42,553 nt of DNA from JBBQER01 sp052148155 (GTDB lineage Bacteria; Actinomycetota; Acidimicrobiia; IMCC26256; PALSA-610), in assembly GCA_052148155.1 (NCBI GenBank), contig JBKQIY010000061.1, forward strand, positions 1 through 42,553, read 5' to 3'. Both the position numbers and the translations under genes were made by a program. Under the pieces are notes generated by a model that saw only the letters and a list, made by a program, of their open reading frames with translations, was not told the origin of the DNA and made no database searches. This document shows positions 32,510-41,644 of this stretch, piece by piece; within the stretch, counting starts at the first letter, position 1, and each line of letters opens with the position of its first letter.

Positions 32510-35332
32510 GTGAAGCGACCGCTCGTGCTCGCGCTCGTCGCGCTGCTCGGGATTCTGATCGTCCCGGTGCCCGCGTCCGCGAGCGAACCGTCGACGACCG
32601 TTCGGCTCGCGTCGGCGGTCGCGCCCGTTCCGGCCGGCGCGGCGCGCGTCGGTCAGTTGCCGTCAGGTCGGCAGCTCGCGATCAGCGTCGTGCTGCAAAC
32701 CTCACACCCGAGAGAACTGTCCGCGTTGCTGCACGACCTGTACGATCCGACGTCCCCGCGGTACGGGAAGTGGCTTGCGACCGGCGAATTCGACCGCGAC
32801 TTCGGCCCGAGCGCGGAGGAGATCTCGGACGTCACCGCATGGCTGCACAGCCGGGGCCTGACCGATACAAGCACCCAAGGGATGACGGTCCGCGCGATCG
32901 GCGACGCACAAGACGTCGCACGGGCATTCAGCGTCTCGTTCGGCCGCTACCGAGTGGCGAACGGCGCCGTCGGCTACGCCGCCGACGCAGCACCGCTCGT
33001 ACCCCGGACGGTCGCCGGCAGCATCTCGGCGATCCTTGGACTGTCGGACACCGTCCGGTTCGACAGTGCGCTCGACCTGCGGCCCCGCGGGCTTCCGTCG
33101 CGTCTGGCCACAGCACGAGACGCGGCGGCCGCCGATGTTGCCGACTCCCACTCGTCCACGTGTGCGGCAGCGGCCAATTTCGCCGGCACCACGTACTGGA
33201 CACCGCGCCAAGTCGGCAGCCTCTACCACGTGAACGAGCTCCTCGCGGCGGGGTTAGCCGGCAAAGGCAAGACGATCGCGCTGCTCGAGCTTGGGCAGAG
33301 CCACCCCGCCGACACGAACGCCTATCTGTCGTGCTTCGGTCTGCATAACACCGTCGATGTCGAGCGTATCGACGGTGGCGCGGACCCTGACCCGACCGGC
33401 ACGCTCGAAGCCGAGATCGACGCGCAAGAGGCCGCGACCCAAGCTCCGGACGCGACCATCGTGTCGTACGAAGCGCCGAACACTGCCACCGGCGAGTACG
33501 ACGCATATAGCCGGATCGTCAGCGACAATCGCGCGCAGGTGGTCTCGACCAGCTGGGGCGCCTGTGAGGCCATGCTCGAAGGAGAGCCGGACTTGAAGGG
33601 CACACCGGTCATCGACGCGTTGCATACGCTGTTCGAGCAAGCAGCCGCGCAGGGCCAAAGCGTGTTCGCGGCGACCGGCGATGACGGATCTGAAGACTGC
33701 TACAACGACGTTCCGGCAGACGAGTCGCTTCAGGTCGACCATCCCGCCGATGATCCTTTCGTCACCGGCGTTGGCGGAACCACGCTGCTGCTCGCGACGT
33801 TCGAGCCGGTGTGGAACGACTGCGAAGGTACCGTCGGCGATTCGTGTGCCGCTTCCGGTCTCCACGCGGGCGGTGGTGGACTGTCGAACCATTTTCAACG
33901 GCCGAGTTGGCAGCCGGTGGCGTCGAACGCAACGTGCGCAACGTGTCGCGAGGTGCCCGACATTTCGGCCAATGCCGGCGTGGGCGAGACGTTCTACGAC
34001 TCGGACCCGAACCTGAGCTCCGGGGCCCCGACCCACAGTTGGACCGCGGTCGGGGGAACCAGCATCGCGGCCCCGTTGCTCGCCGCCCTGTCCACCGATA
34101 TCGCGCAAAGTTGTGCCGGGGGTCGGCTCGGCGATTTTGCGCCGAGGCTCTATGCGCTCGCCGCGACCCACGTATACGGCTCGGCCCTGTCCGACGTGAC
34201 GCAAGGATTCAACTGGAGCACCTTCGAGCCTGAGACTCCGGGCAGCAACGATCTCACCCGCACGCATAGCGGGACGTTCCAAACGACGGAGGGCTTCGAT
34301 CTTGCCAGCGGCCTCGGCGCGCCAATCGCGTCGGGATTGGCATGCCCGGAGGTCACCTCGATGACACCGAACCACGGCACGGCGGGCACCCACGTGACAC
34401 TGCACGGCGTCGGTTTGGAGAAGGCGACCATCACGTTTGGAAGCAAGACCGCGACGCTGCTGTCGCGGAATTCAACAACCGCGGTCGCGATCGTCCCCAA
34501 AGGTTCGGGCACCGTGAGCGTCAGCGGCCAGGATCCGATGGGCACGGGGAGTGATCCCGCATCGTTCTCATACCCGGGTACCGACACCGGCGCGTACCGG
34601 ACCGTAGCCGCGAACGGGGAGGTCTTCGACTTCGGCGGGGCGCACGCGTACGGCGCACCGAAACCAGGTTCGCTGCGCGCGCCGATCGTCGGTATGGCCG
34701 TCGACCATGCGACCGGCGGCTACTGGCTCGCCGCGGCCGACGGCAATGTCTACGGCTTTCACGCACCGAGCTACGGCAGTGCGGGAGCCCACCTCCTGAA
34801 CCAACCGATCGTCGGTATCGCCGCAACCAAGAGCGGCGACGGCTACTGGCTCGTCGCCCGAGATGGAGGCATCTTCGCGTTCGGGCACGCGCATTTTTAC
34901 GGTTCGACCGGTGGCATGCATCTGAACCAGCCGATCGTCGGCATCGCGACCGACGCCGCGAGCGGCGGCTATTGGCTCGTCGCCTCCGACGGCGGCCTCT
35001 TCGCGTTCAACGCGCCGTTTTACGGATCGACCGGCGGTATGCATCTGAACCAGCCGATCGTCGGCATGGCCACCGACGCCGCGACCGGCGGCTATTGGCT
35101 CGTCGCCTCCGACGGCGGAGTCTTCGCGTTCAATGCGCCGTTCTACGGATCCACTGGCTCGATCCATCTGAACCGGCCGATCGTCGGCATCGCCGCGACC
35201 GACGATGCCCGCGGCTATCGATTCGTCGCCTCCGACGGCGGCGTCTTCAACTTCGGTGATGCGCGGTACTCGGGCTCGACCGGCGGCTCCGGTCTCGCCT
35301 CACCGGTCGTCGCGGTCGCCAACGCGCAGTAA
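32510..35332 (+). CDS. Sedolisin (S53) serine-carboxyl protease with C-terminal 41-residue repeats
   Basis: A 940-aa secreted protein from GTG 32510 (GAGG site). It has a signal peptide (RPLVLALVALLGILIVPVPASA), then a pro-domain (about 40-190, SFGRYRVANG). The S53 domain follows, with the catalytic Glu/Asp in LEAEIDAQ (ExxxD spacing), STSWGACE near the oxyanion Asp region, and the nucleophile in GGTSIAAPLLAAL; the calcium-binding end is FDLASGLGAP. An IPT/TIG-like domain (TSMTPNHGTAGTHVTLHGVG) follows. The last 220 residues are five repeats with GGYWLVASDGG and FYGSTGG. Sedolisins digest proteins at acid pH; the repeats may form a beta-propeller that anchors or targets the enzyme. Confidence 0.92.
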   Translation: MKRPLVLALVALLGILIVPVPASASEPSTTVRLASAVAPVPAGAARVGQLPSGRQLAISVVLQTSHPRELSALLHDLYDPTSPRYGKWLATGEFDRDFGPSAEEISDVTAWLHSRGLTDTSTQGMTVRAIGDAQDVARAFSVSFGRYRVANGAVGYAADAAPLVPRTVAGSISAILGLSDTVRFDSALDLRPRGLPSRLATARDAAAADVADSHSSTCAAAANFAGTTYWTPRQVGSLYHVNELLAAGLAGKGKTIALLELGQSHPADTNAYLSCFGLHNTVDVERIDGGADPDPTGTLEAEIDAQEAATQAPDATIVSYEAPNTATGEYDAYSRIVSDNRAQVVSTSWGACEAMLEGEPDLKGTPVIDALHTLFEQAAAQGQSVFAATGDDGSEDCYNDVPADESLQVDHPADDPFVTGVGGTTLLLATFEPVWNDCEGTVGDSCAASGLHAGGGGLSNHFQRPSWQPVASNATCATCREVPDISANAGVGETFYDSDPNLSSGAPTHSWTAVGGTSIAAPLLAALSTDIAQSCAGGRLGDFAPRLYALAATHVYGSALSDVTQGFNWSTFEPETPGSNDLTRTHSGTFQTTEGFDLASGLGAPIASGLACPEVTSMTPNHGTAGTHVTLHGVGLEKATITFGSKTATLLSRNSTTAVAIVPKGSGTVSVSGQDPMGTGSDPASFSYPGTDTGAYRTVAANGEVFDFGGAHAYGAPKPGSLRAPIVGMAVDHATGGYWLAAADGNVYGFHAPSYGSAGAHLLNQPIVGIAATKSGDGYWLVARDGGIFAFGHAHFYGSTGGMHLNQPIVGIATDAASGGYWLVASDGGLFAFNAPFYGSTGGMHLNQPIVGMATDAATGGYWLVASDGGVFAFNAPFYGSTGSIHLNRPIVGIAATDDARGYRFVASDGGVFNFGDARYSGSTGGSGLASPVVAVANAQ
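34682..35299 (+). repeat. Tandem 123-126 bp repeats encoding the sedolisin tail
   Basis: Repeat units begin with CCGATCGTCGG at 34682, 34805, 34931, 35054 and 35177, so the spacing is 123, 126, 123 and 123 bp. The third and fourth units are nearly identical in DNA as well as protein, the sign of recent duplication or gene conversion; the first and last have diverged. Confidence 0.9.
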
Positions 35333-35692
35333 CCCCGCGCCGCGATCGCACGACTTCGTTCGGGCACTGGCGCGCGCAGTGCGTGTGCTCAAAGCTGGCT
35401 TCCGGACTTCGGGTCGGGAACCGATGTTCGCGTCCGAGACCGCAGGTTCGGGAACGTTCGAACGTGTTTCTCGTGGGACAGGACACCACCGAATTTGGTG
35501 GCGTGATCCTCAATGGGTCTGTACGCGGCCCAAGATCACAAGCCGCCGTCGGCGGTCAGGCGCCGCAGGTTGCGCAGATCCACAGACTCGGCAACCGACA
35601 AGCCGCGGCCGGCCGGCCGGTCGCTCGACGTCGTGGTCGCCGTGATCATGCGCTGACCAGCTGCCAGCCCCGTTCGATCGGCGTCGGGCCGT
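35333..35692. other. Intergenic stretch, no gene supported
   Basis: 360 bases between the convergent sedolisin and amidohydrolase genes. Open frames carry no motif or ribosome site. No strong hairpin, RNA gene or repeat was found, apart from a short CCGGCCGGCCGG run near 35608-35620. Confidence 0.4.
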
Positions 35693-37402
35693 TCAGCGCG
35701 CGCCGCGCAGCAACTGGCCGGGGCGCGCGCCTTGATCTTCGCCATCGCGCAAGATCGCGGTGCCGCGCTTGACGGTCGCGAGATAACCGGAGGAGCCCTG
35801 CACGAAGCGGCGCGCGTCGGCGGGTAGATCGTGCACGAGCTCAGGGAGCGGAAGCCGCAGCGCGTCGAAATCGATCACGTTGACGTCGCCGAGCAATCCG
35901 GGAACGAGCGCGCCCCGGTCGCCGAGGCCGTAGAGCGCAGCCGTCTGCGCGGTCATCTTGTTCACCACAAACTCGAGCGGAAGCTGGTCGTGCGACCGGT
36001 CGCGGGCCCAGTGCGTGAGCATGAAGGTCGGAGTACTGGCATCGCATGTGGTACCGCAGTGCGCACCTCCGTCGCCGAGGCCCCACGCCGTCGTCGGGTG
36101 AGACAGCATCTCGCGGACCGCGTCGAGCGAGAATCCTGAGTAGTTGAGCAACGGCCGCATGACGAACTTCCGTCCGTCGTCTTCCATCAACACCTCGTAG
36201 AACACTTCCATCTCGGAGCGACCGTGCGCCCTCGCGATCCCGGCGACGCTGCTCGCGCGGGCGGGCTCATAGTTGGGGGTGCTCCCGAACGGAAACGCCC
36301 GTTCCGGATCGAGGAACTGCCGCATCGGCGCGATCGCGGCGTCGACCTCCGCGAGCAGCCGGCGCCGCATTTCGGGATCACGCATCGCCGAGACCTTCTC
36401 GGCAAGGGACGCGCCGCCGATCGGTGCCCACGACGGGCAGTAGGCAAAAGGGTGGAACGTCTGAAGGCCGAGGAGCAAGCTCACGGGCCGGCCCGCGACC
36501 TGCGGGGTCACCGGTGCGCCATCCGCACCGGCTTCGGCGCACAGTTCGAGCATGCGGATCCACGAGTCAGGATCGTGGTCGTTCTGGGTGAGCGCGAACG
36601 TGATCGGGCGCCCAATCGCGGCCGAGAGCTCCCGCATCCAGGCCATCTCGCGATCGGGTGCGGCGAGATCCTCACCGAGTGCGCCTGCCGGCGCGAGCTC
36701 GAACACGCCGGTGCCGAGCTCGCCGAGCACGCGGCCGATGCCGAAGAGCTCGTCGTGCGCCGCGAAGGTGCCAGGAACCGGTTCGCCGTCGATAGCCATG
36801 TGCGCGATCGTGCGGCTGGTCGAAAAACCGAGCGCGCCGGCCTCGATGCCTTCGCGTACGAGGCTCGCCATCTGTTCGATGTCGGCAGATGTCGCGGCCT
36901 CGTTCTTCGCGCCGCGCTCCCCCATCACGTAGCCTCGCACCGCTCCATGCGGCACCTGGGTGCCGACGTCGAAGAGGAGCGGCCGACGCTCGATCGCGTC
37001 GAGGTATTCAGGGAAGGTTTCCCACTCCCACTCGATCCCAGCCGACAATGCGGCGCCGGGGATGTCTTCGACGCCTTCCATCAACCCGATGAGCCACTCG
37101 TGCCGGTCGTGCTGCACCGGCGCGAACCCGACACCGCAGTTGCCCATCACCACCGTCGTCACGCCGTGCCAGCACGTGGGAGTGAGCAGCGGATCCCAGG
37201 TGACCTGACCATCGAAATGGGTGTGAACGTCGACGAAGCCGGGGGTCACGAGCGCACCGTCGGCGTCCATCGTCTCGTGTGCGAGTTCGTTGACGCGACC
37301 GACTTCGGTGACGACACCGTCGGTAATCGCGACGTCGGCTGTCCGTCCGGCCGTGCCGGTTCCATCGACGACGATTCCACCCTTGATCACGAGATCGTGC
37401 AC
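35693..37402 (-). CDS. N-acyl-D-amino-acid deacylase-like amidohydrolase
   Basis: A 569-aa protein. GTG 37402 has GGGGAG 9 nt upstream and directly begins the family start HDLVIKGGIVVDGTG; the frame extends to 37588 over the previous gene. Metal-site marks: FVDVHTHFDGQ (HxH), TTVVMGNCGVGFAP (Cys ligand region of D-aminoacylases), a later GAHCGTTCD, and a C-terminal barrel strand LVPGLLGDVNVIDFD. This is the amidohydrolase_3/D-aminoacylase group, which hydrolyses N-acyl or cyclic amide substrates. It starts one base after the epoxide-hydrolase stop, so the two are coupled. Confidence 0.9.
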   Translation of the reverse strand: MHDLVIKGGIVVDGTGTAGRTADVAITDGVVTEVGRVNELAHETMDADGALVTPGFVDVHTHFDGQVTWDPLLTPTCWHGVTTVVMGNCGVGFAPVQHDRHEWLIGLMEGVEDIPGAALSAGIEWEWETFPEYLDAIERRPLLFDVGTQVPHGAVRGYVMGERGAKNEAATSADIEQMASLVREGIEAGALGFSTSRTIAHMAIDGEPVPGTFAAHDELFGIGRVLGELGTGVFELAPAGALGEDLAAPDREMAWMRELSAAIGRPITFALTQNDHDPDSWIRMLELCAEAGADGAPVTPQVAGRPVSLLLGLQTFHPFAYCPSWAPIGGASLAEKVSAMRDPEMRRRLLAEVDAAIAPMRQFLDPERAFPFGSTPNYEPARASSVAGIARAHGRSEMEVFYEVLMEDDGRKFVMRPLLNYSGFSLDAVREMLSHPTTAWGLGDGGAHCGTTCDASTPTFMLTHWARDRSHDQLPLEFVVNKMTAQTAALYGLGDRGALVPGLLGDVNVIDFDALRLPLPELVHDLPADARRFVQGSSGYLATVKRGTAILRDGEDQGARPGQLLRGAR

Positions 37403-37403
37403 G

Positions 37404-38525
37404 TCAGCGCAACTCCCCGAAGAAGGCTCGTATGTCATCGACGAGCAGGTCAGGTTCCTCAAGCGCGGCGAAGTGCCCGCCGCGGTCGAAACGCGTATAG
37501 CGGACGAGGTTGAATCGCGACTCCGCGTACGCGCGCGGGATGCGGAACAACTCCTTCGGGAAAACGGCCGCGGCTGTCGGCACGACAATTTTCTCGTCCA
37601 TTGGGCCGAAGCGATTCGTGCGCCGCGACTCGCAGTACAGGCGGGTCGACGAGTTGATTGTCTCGGTCACCCAATAGACGGTGAGGTTCGTCAGGATCTG
37701 GTCGCGCGACACCGCGTCTTCGGGGTTCCCGTCGTTATCGGTCCAAGCCCGGAATTTCTCGACGATCCAACCCGCGAGGCCGGCGGGCGAGTCGCTCAGC
37801 CCGTACCCGAGGGTCTGCGGATTCTTGCCCTGGATCTCCTGATACGCGGCGCCTTCGGTCATGAACTCGGCCGCCGATGCGAGATCTGCCAGTTCCTGCG
37901 CGTCGAGCTCGATCCCGCTCGCGTCGGCCGGGAAGGCCAGCAACATATTGCTGTGCAAGCCGACCATGTGTTCGGAGTCGATCGCGGCCAGCTGCGCCGA
38001 CACCATCGCGCCCCAGTCTCCACCCTGCGCGCCGTACCGGTCGTAGCCGAGCCGCGCCATCAGGACCGCCCACGCTTGCGCGACCCGTCTCACATCCCAG
38101 CCGGGTTCGACCGTCGGGCCTGACCAGCCGTAGCCCGGCAGCGACGGAACGACAACGTTGAACGTCGCGCGCAACGGCTCGATGACATCCAAAAACTCGG
38201 CCACTGATCCCGGCCAACCGTGCGTGACGACCAACGCCAAGGCGTCCGGATCGTCGCAGCGGGCATGGATGAAGTGGATCCGTTGACCGTCGATCTCGGT
38301 GAGGAAGTGCGGCCATCGGTTGAAACGCTCTTGTTGCGCCCGCCAATCGAATTTCGAACCCCAGTCGTCGCAGAGGTCCTGCAGGTAGGCGAGGTCGGTG
38401 CCGTAATCCCAACCGGACCCGGGAATCTGGTCGGGCCAACGCGTCCGCGCGAGCCGCTCGCGCAGATCGTCGAGCACCGAGTCGGGAACGTCGACCCGAA
38501 ACTCGCGGATGTCGTCGTCACCCAT
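37404..38525 (-). CDS. Epoxide hydrolase (EHN domain + alpha/beta hydrolase)
   Basis: A 373-aa protein from ATG 38525. The N-terminal EHN domain (VDVPDSVLDDLRERLARTRWP) wraps the hydrolase. Then come the oxyanion HGWPGSVAEFL, SLPGYGWSGP, the nucleophile Asp in QGGDWGAMV, a late acid, and the catalytic His in FDRGGHFAALEEPDLL. All match microsomal-type bacterial epoxide hydrolases. It would open epoxides to diols in a hydrophobic-compound pathway. Its stop is one base from the amidohydrolase GTG, so the two are a translational pair. Confidence 0.92.
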   Translation of the reverse strand: MGDDDIREFRVDVPDSVLDDLRERLARTRWPDQIPGSGWDYGTDLAYLQDLCDDWGSKFDWRAQQERFNRWPHFLTEIDGQRIHFIHARCDDPDALALVVTHGWPGSVAEFLDVIEPLRATFNVVVPSLPGYGWSGPTVEPGWDVRRVAQAWAVLMARLGYDRYGAQGGDWGAMVSAQLAAIDSEHMVGLHSNMLLAFPADASGIELDAQELADLASAAEFMTEGAAYQEIQGKNPQTLGYGLSDSPAGLAGWIVEKFRAWTDNDGNPEDAVSRDQILTNLTVYWVTETINSSTRLYCESRRTNRFGPMDEKIVVPTAAAVFPKELFRIPRAYAESRFNLVRYTRFDRGGHFAALEEPDLLVDDIRAFFGELR

Positions 38526-38534
38526 GCCGGAACG

Positions 38535-38975
38535 CTACAGCGGAGGTCCGGGAGGAGGAGGAGGAGGAGGAGGCGGCGGCGGATAGTCCTGCGACGGATA
38601 CTGCGGCGGCGGACCGGATTGTGGCGGACTCCAACCCCCGGGCGGAGGTCCCCAGCCCGGCTGCGGTGCGCCGTACCAATATTGGTTTGGAGGTACGGAC
38701 CCATACGGCGGCGGTCCCCCGCCTTGCGCGGCGCGGGCGATGACTTCACGCTTGGAGGAGAACCAGATCAGGCCCATGACCCCTCCGGCAACGCCGCACG
38801 CGAAGAACAACACGAGCGGCACCACGATCCAGACGACCTTGCTGCTGCCGCTCCGCCGAAACGCCCAATCGGGATACCGGCTCGCACTGATCGCGGTCGC
38901 GACCGAGAGGACGAGACTGCCAATTGCGAGCGCGAAGAGCAGAAGGCCGAAAAGCACGCACCAAGTCTCGCGCAC
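38535..38975 (-). CDS. Membrane protein with proline-rich tail
   Basis: A 146-aa protein if it starts at GTG 38975 (GTG 38957 also possible; neither has a clear ribosome site). Two hydrophobic helices (CVLFGLLLFALAIGSLVLS and VVWIVVPLVLFFACGVAGG) are followed by a cytosolic Pro/Gly/Tyr/Gln-rich tail of about 70 residues ending in eleven prolines. Such tails are common in small actinobacterial membrane proteins and may bind SH3 or WW-like partners. It is divergent from the SDR gene, with start regions only about 40 bp apart. Confidence 0.7.
   Translation of the reverse strand: MRETWCVLFGLLLFALAIGSLVLSVATAISASRYPDWAFRRSGSSKVVWIVVPLVLFFACGVAGGVMGLIWFSSKREVIARAAQGGGPPPYGSVPPNQYWYGAPQPGWGPPPGGWSPPQSGPPPQYPSQDYPPPPPPPPPPPGPPL
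38551..38583. repeat. Trinucleotide microsatellite GGA/GGC x11
   Basis: Seven GGA, three GGC and one GGA triplets in a row encode the polyproline at the end of the membrane protein. Length change by slippage would keep the frame. Confidence 0.9.
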
Positions 38976-39015
38976 TCCGGTGACGGGTCGGCACCACGCT
39001 CGGTAACCTGCCGCC

Positions 39016-39789
39016 GTGCTGGCCGACCCGTTCGCACGATTCCGGCTCGACGGCAAGGTCGCGATCGTCACCGGTGCGAGCGCCGGCCTCGGTGCCCGCT
39101 TCGCTCGTGTACTCGACGCGGCCGGAGCCCGCGTCGTCCTGGCGGCCCGACGCGCCGACCGGCTCAACGCGCTCGCGCTCGAGCTCGGTGACGCCCATCC
39201 CGTTCCCTGCGATCTTGCCGAGGATGGTGCGCCCGCCGCGCTGGTCGCGGCCACACTCGCGCACTTCGGTCAGGTCGACGTGCTGGTCAACAACGCCGGC
39301 ATGAGCGAACCTACGCCGGCGCTCGACGAGAGCACCGCGCATTTCGCCGCGACACTACGAGTGAACCTCATCGCTCCGTTCGAGCTCGCGCGGGAGTGCG
39401 CGCGTGCGATGACCGCGGTCGAGTGCGGCGGCGCCATCGTGAATGTCGCGTCGATCTGGGGCATCGTCGGCGTCGGCCAGATCCCCGAAGCAGGATACGC
39501 GGCTTCGAAGGGCGGGTTGATAAACCTCACCCGCGAGCTCGCTGCGCAGTGGGCCCGCAAGGGCGTACGTGTGAACACACTTGCGCCCGGGTGGTTCCGC
39601 ACCGAGATGACCGATGGTCTGATGTTCGGCGACGAACACGCCGAGCGATGGATGCGACAACGCACTCCGATGGGCCGCGGCGGCAACGAGGACGAACTCG
39701 ACGGCGCGCTCCTCCTCCTCGCGAGCGACGCGAGCACGTTCATGACCGGCCAGGTGCTGTGCGTAGACGGCGGCTGGACCAGCGTGTAG
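39016..39789 (+). CDS. Short-chain dehydrogenase/reductase
   Basis: A 257-aa protein from GTG 39016. Classical SDR marks: the cofactor loop TGASAGLG (about 19-26), AARR after strand 2 (favouring NADP), NNAG, the catalytic Ser in VNVASIWG and YAASK, then a PGW segment and the terminal LCVDGGW. It oxidises or reduces an alcohol/ketone; the substrate is unknown. It is convergent with the thiolase gene (11 bp apart), so not in its operon. Confidence 0.92.
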   Translation: MLADPFARFRLDGKVAIVTGASAGLGARFARVLDAAGARVVLAARRADRLNALALELGDAHPVPCDLAEDGAPAALVAATLAHFGQVDVLVNNAGMSEPTPALDESTAHFAATLRVNLIAPFELARECARAMTAVECGGAIVNVASIWGIVGVGQIPEAGYAASKGGLINLTRELAAQWARKGVRVNTLAPGWFRTEMTDGLMFGDEHAERWMRQRTPMGRGGNEDELDGALLLLASDASTFMTGQVLCVDGGWTSV

Positions 39790-39800
39790 CGAACCGTTCC

Positions 39801-41009
39801 CTAGACGGCGGCCTTCTCGAGCACGTGAACAGCGCACGCAGAACCGAGACCAATCACGTGGGTGAGGCCGACCGTCGCCCCCTCGATCTGACGGTCGCCG
39901 GCTTCACCCCGCAAGTGCGTCGATACCTCGAACACGTTGGCGATGCCGGTCGCACCGATCGGGTGACCTTTGGAGATCAGGCCGCCAGACACGTTCACCG
40001 GGATCTTGCCGTCGCGCCACGGGCCGCGCTCGTCGATGAACTTGCCGGCCTCGCCCGGCTCGCACAGCTTCAGGTTGTCGTAGTGGATCAGCTCGGCGGT
40101 CGCGAAACAATCGTGGAGCTCGACGAGGTCGAGATCTTGTGGGTCGACCCCCGACGCCTCGTATGCCTGCTCGGCCGCGTTGCGGGTGAGCGTGTTGACG
40201 TCGGGCTGAACCTGCGCCCGCTCGGTCCACGGATCCGAGGTGAGTACCGAGGCCGAGATCTTGATCGCGCGTCGCTGTTGCTCCTTCGAGAGTGTGCGCA
40301 ACTTCTCTTCCGACACGAGCACGACCGCGGCCGAGCCGTCCGTGTTGGGGCAGCACATCAGCAACGTGTTCGGGTACGACATCATCTCCGCACCCATCAC
40401 CTCGTCGAGCGAAAACTGCTTCTGGTAGTGCGCGAGGGGGTTCATCGTCGAGTGCGCGTGGTTCTTCTCGGCGACCTTGGCGAACTGCTCGAAGTCGACG
40501 CCACCGTGCTCGTATGCGTACTCCATCCCTGCCTGTGCGAACACGCCTGGCATGAGCCCGGTGCCCAGCAGCCCCTCGACCGACATGACCGACCCATACC
40601 TGCCGCTCGGTTCGTACACCTTGCGGCCGCGATCACCTTTGCCGGCCGCGCCGAGCAAGCCCCCTTTGCCCATCTGTTCGACACCGACCGCGAGTCCCAT
40701 GTCGGCCTCGCCCGCCTTGATCGTGAGCAAGACGGTGCGCATCGCGGTCGCGCCCGTCGCGCACGCATTGGCGACGTTGTACACCGGAATGCCGGTCTGG
40801 CCGATCTGTTTCTGGAGCTGCTGGCCCACCCCGGCCTGCGAGTTGAAGAGGCTGCCGGCGGCGAGGACACCCATGTCGTGGATCGTTACTCCGGCGTCGT
40901 TCATCGCGCCCAGCGACGACTCGCTCGCGAGGTCCATGAGGTCCTTGTCAGTGTGCCGGCCGAACTTCGTCATATAGGCGCCGAGGATCCAGACGTTGTC
41001 GCCACTCAT
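39801..41009 (-). CDS. Thiolase-like / lipid-transfer (SCP-x type) protein
   Basis: A 402-aa protein. ATG 41009 has GAGAGGA 8 nt upstream; the longer frame to 41084 overlaps the DUF35 gene. Thiolase features: the nucleophile in NVANACATGATAM, VELHDCFATAEL, and GGLISKGHPIGATG with the His. The usual final Cys motif is GLGSACAVHVL. It belongs to the SCP-x thiolase/lipid-transfer branch used in fatty-acid or sterol side-chain breakdown, where it works with a DUF35 OB-fold subunit. That partner gene lies just upstream. Confidence 0.9.
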   Translation of the reverse strand: MSGDNVWILGAYMTKFGRHTDKDLMDLASESSLGAMNDAGVTIHDMGVLAAGSLFNSQAGVGQQLQKQIGQTGIPVYNVANACATGATAMRTVLLTIKAGEADMGLAVGVEQMGKGGLLGAAGKGDRGRKVYEPSGRYGSVMSVEGLLGTGLMPGVFAQAGMEYAYEHGGVDFEQFAKVAEKNHAHSTMNPLAHYQKQFSLDEVMGAEMMSYPNTLLMCCPNTDGSAAVVLVSEEKLRTLSKEQQRRAIKISASVLTSDPWTERAQVQPDVNTLTRNAAEQAYEASGVDPQDLDLVELHDCFATAELIHYDNLKLCEPGEAGKFIDERGPWRDGKIPVNVSGGLISKGHPIGATGIANVFEVSTHLRGEAGDRQIEGATVGLTHVIGLGSACAVHVLEKAAV

Positions 41010-41022
41010 GAGTTGTCCTCTC

Positions 41023-41424
41023 TTAGGTCGCGGGTTCGAACGCGAACGCGATCGCTTCGGTGCCGTCGTCGTCGGTGCCGGCAATGAACGTGGTCATCCG
41101 CACGGGCATCCCGAGCTTCACGTGCTCAGGGTCCGGCGGCACGTTCACGAGGTTGGACTTGACTGATCCGCCGCCGTCGAGGTCGACGAGCGCCGAGACG
41201 TACGGTGCGGCGACGCCGGGCACTGTGCGGTGCACGATCGTGAACGAGCGCAGCTTCCCGGTACTCGTGAGTGTGCGCCGCTTGAACTCCGTCCCGCCCT
41301 GATCGGCGTCGGCGTTGCGACGGTCGAAGTACAACGCACCCGAGCCGACGGCTTCCCATGCCACGAGATGCGGCGGTCCGTCGTCGAGTGCGAGGTAACC
41401 GACGATCGGGACCTGCCTACCCAT
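41023..41424 (-). CDS. DUF35 OB-fold protein without the usual zinc-ribbon cysteines
   Basis: A 133-aa protein from ATG 41424, with AGGAGG 5-6 nt upstream. The OB-fold half is clear: GKLRSFTIVHRTVPGVAAPY, VSALVDLDGG, and a late VRMTTFIAG. DUF35 proteins normally have a CxxC...CxxC rubredoxin-like zinc ribbon before this; here that segment reads RRNADADQGGTEFKRR, with no Cys at all. Its stop lies 13 bp before the thiolase start, the usual order for the DUF35/thiolase complex that handles acyl-CoA (as in sterol aldolases). The partner role is from family knowledge. Confidence 0.88.
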   Translation of the reverse strand: MGRQVPIVGYLALDDGPPHLVAWEAVGSGALYFDRRNADADQGGTEFKRRTLTSTGKLRSFTIVHRTVPGVAAPYVSALVDLDGGGSVKSNLVNVPPDPEHVKLGMPVRMTTFIAGTDDDGTEAIAFAFEPAT

Positions 41425-41471
41425 CTCGACCTCCTGCGTCAGTGGGCACGGTAGCGCGAAGATCAGTCCGA

Positions 41472-41553
41472 GCGAGCGTGGCGGAACTGGCAGACGCGCC
41501 GGGTTTAGGTCCCGGTCTCGAAAGAGGTGGGAGTTCGAATCTCCCCGCTCGCA
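41472..41553 (+). tRNA. tRNA-Leu (anticodon UAG)
   Basis: The cloverleaf can be drawn by hand. Acceptor stem GCGAGCG pairs with CGCTCGC; the D-arm is GCGGAACTGGCAGACGC-like. The anticodon stem CCGGG/CCCGG holds the 7-base loop TTTAGGT, giving anticodon UAG. A long variable arm (CTCGAAAGAGG) is typical of Leu, and the T-arm is GGGAG TTCGAAT CTCCC. The discriminator is A, and CCA is not encoded. It reads CUA/CUN leucine codons. Confidence 0.95.
41530..41553 (+). other. Candidate attachment site at the tRNA-Leu 3' end
   Basis: The T-arm and acceptor end of the tRNA lie 91 bp before an integrase gene pointing away from it. Tyrosine integrases commonly use tRNA 3' ends as attB, leaving the gene intact. 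The matching copy at the far end of the element would lie beyond the window, so this is a prediction from position only. Confidence 0.45.
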
Positions 41554-41644
41554 CAGGCCTTCTACCTGGGGAAACAGTCGCCGTTCGGAATTGAACCTGG
41601 GGCTTTTCCGAAGCCTTACCTAAGTTTCTCCTAAGATCTGGGCC

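Noticed and set aside
36224..37513. 429-aa plus-strand frame opposite the amidohydrolase
   Set aside because: Arg/His/Glu-rich composition with no motif; the opposite strand has a full enzyme.
39396..41087. 563-aa plus-strand open frame opposite the thiolase and DUF35 genes
   Set aside because: It lies antisense to two genes with clear motifs and ribosome sites; long shadow frames are normal in GC-rich coding DNA.
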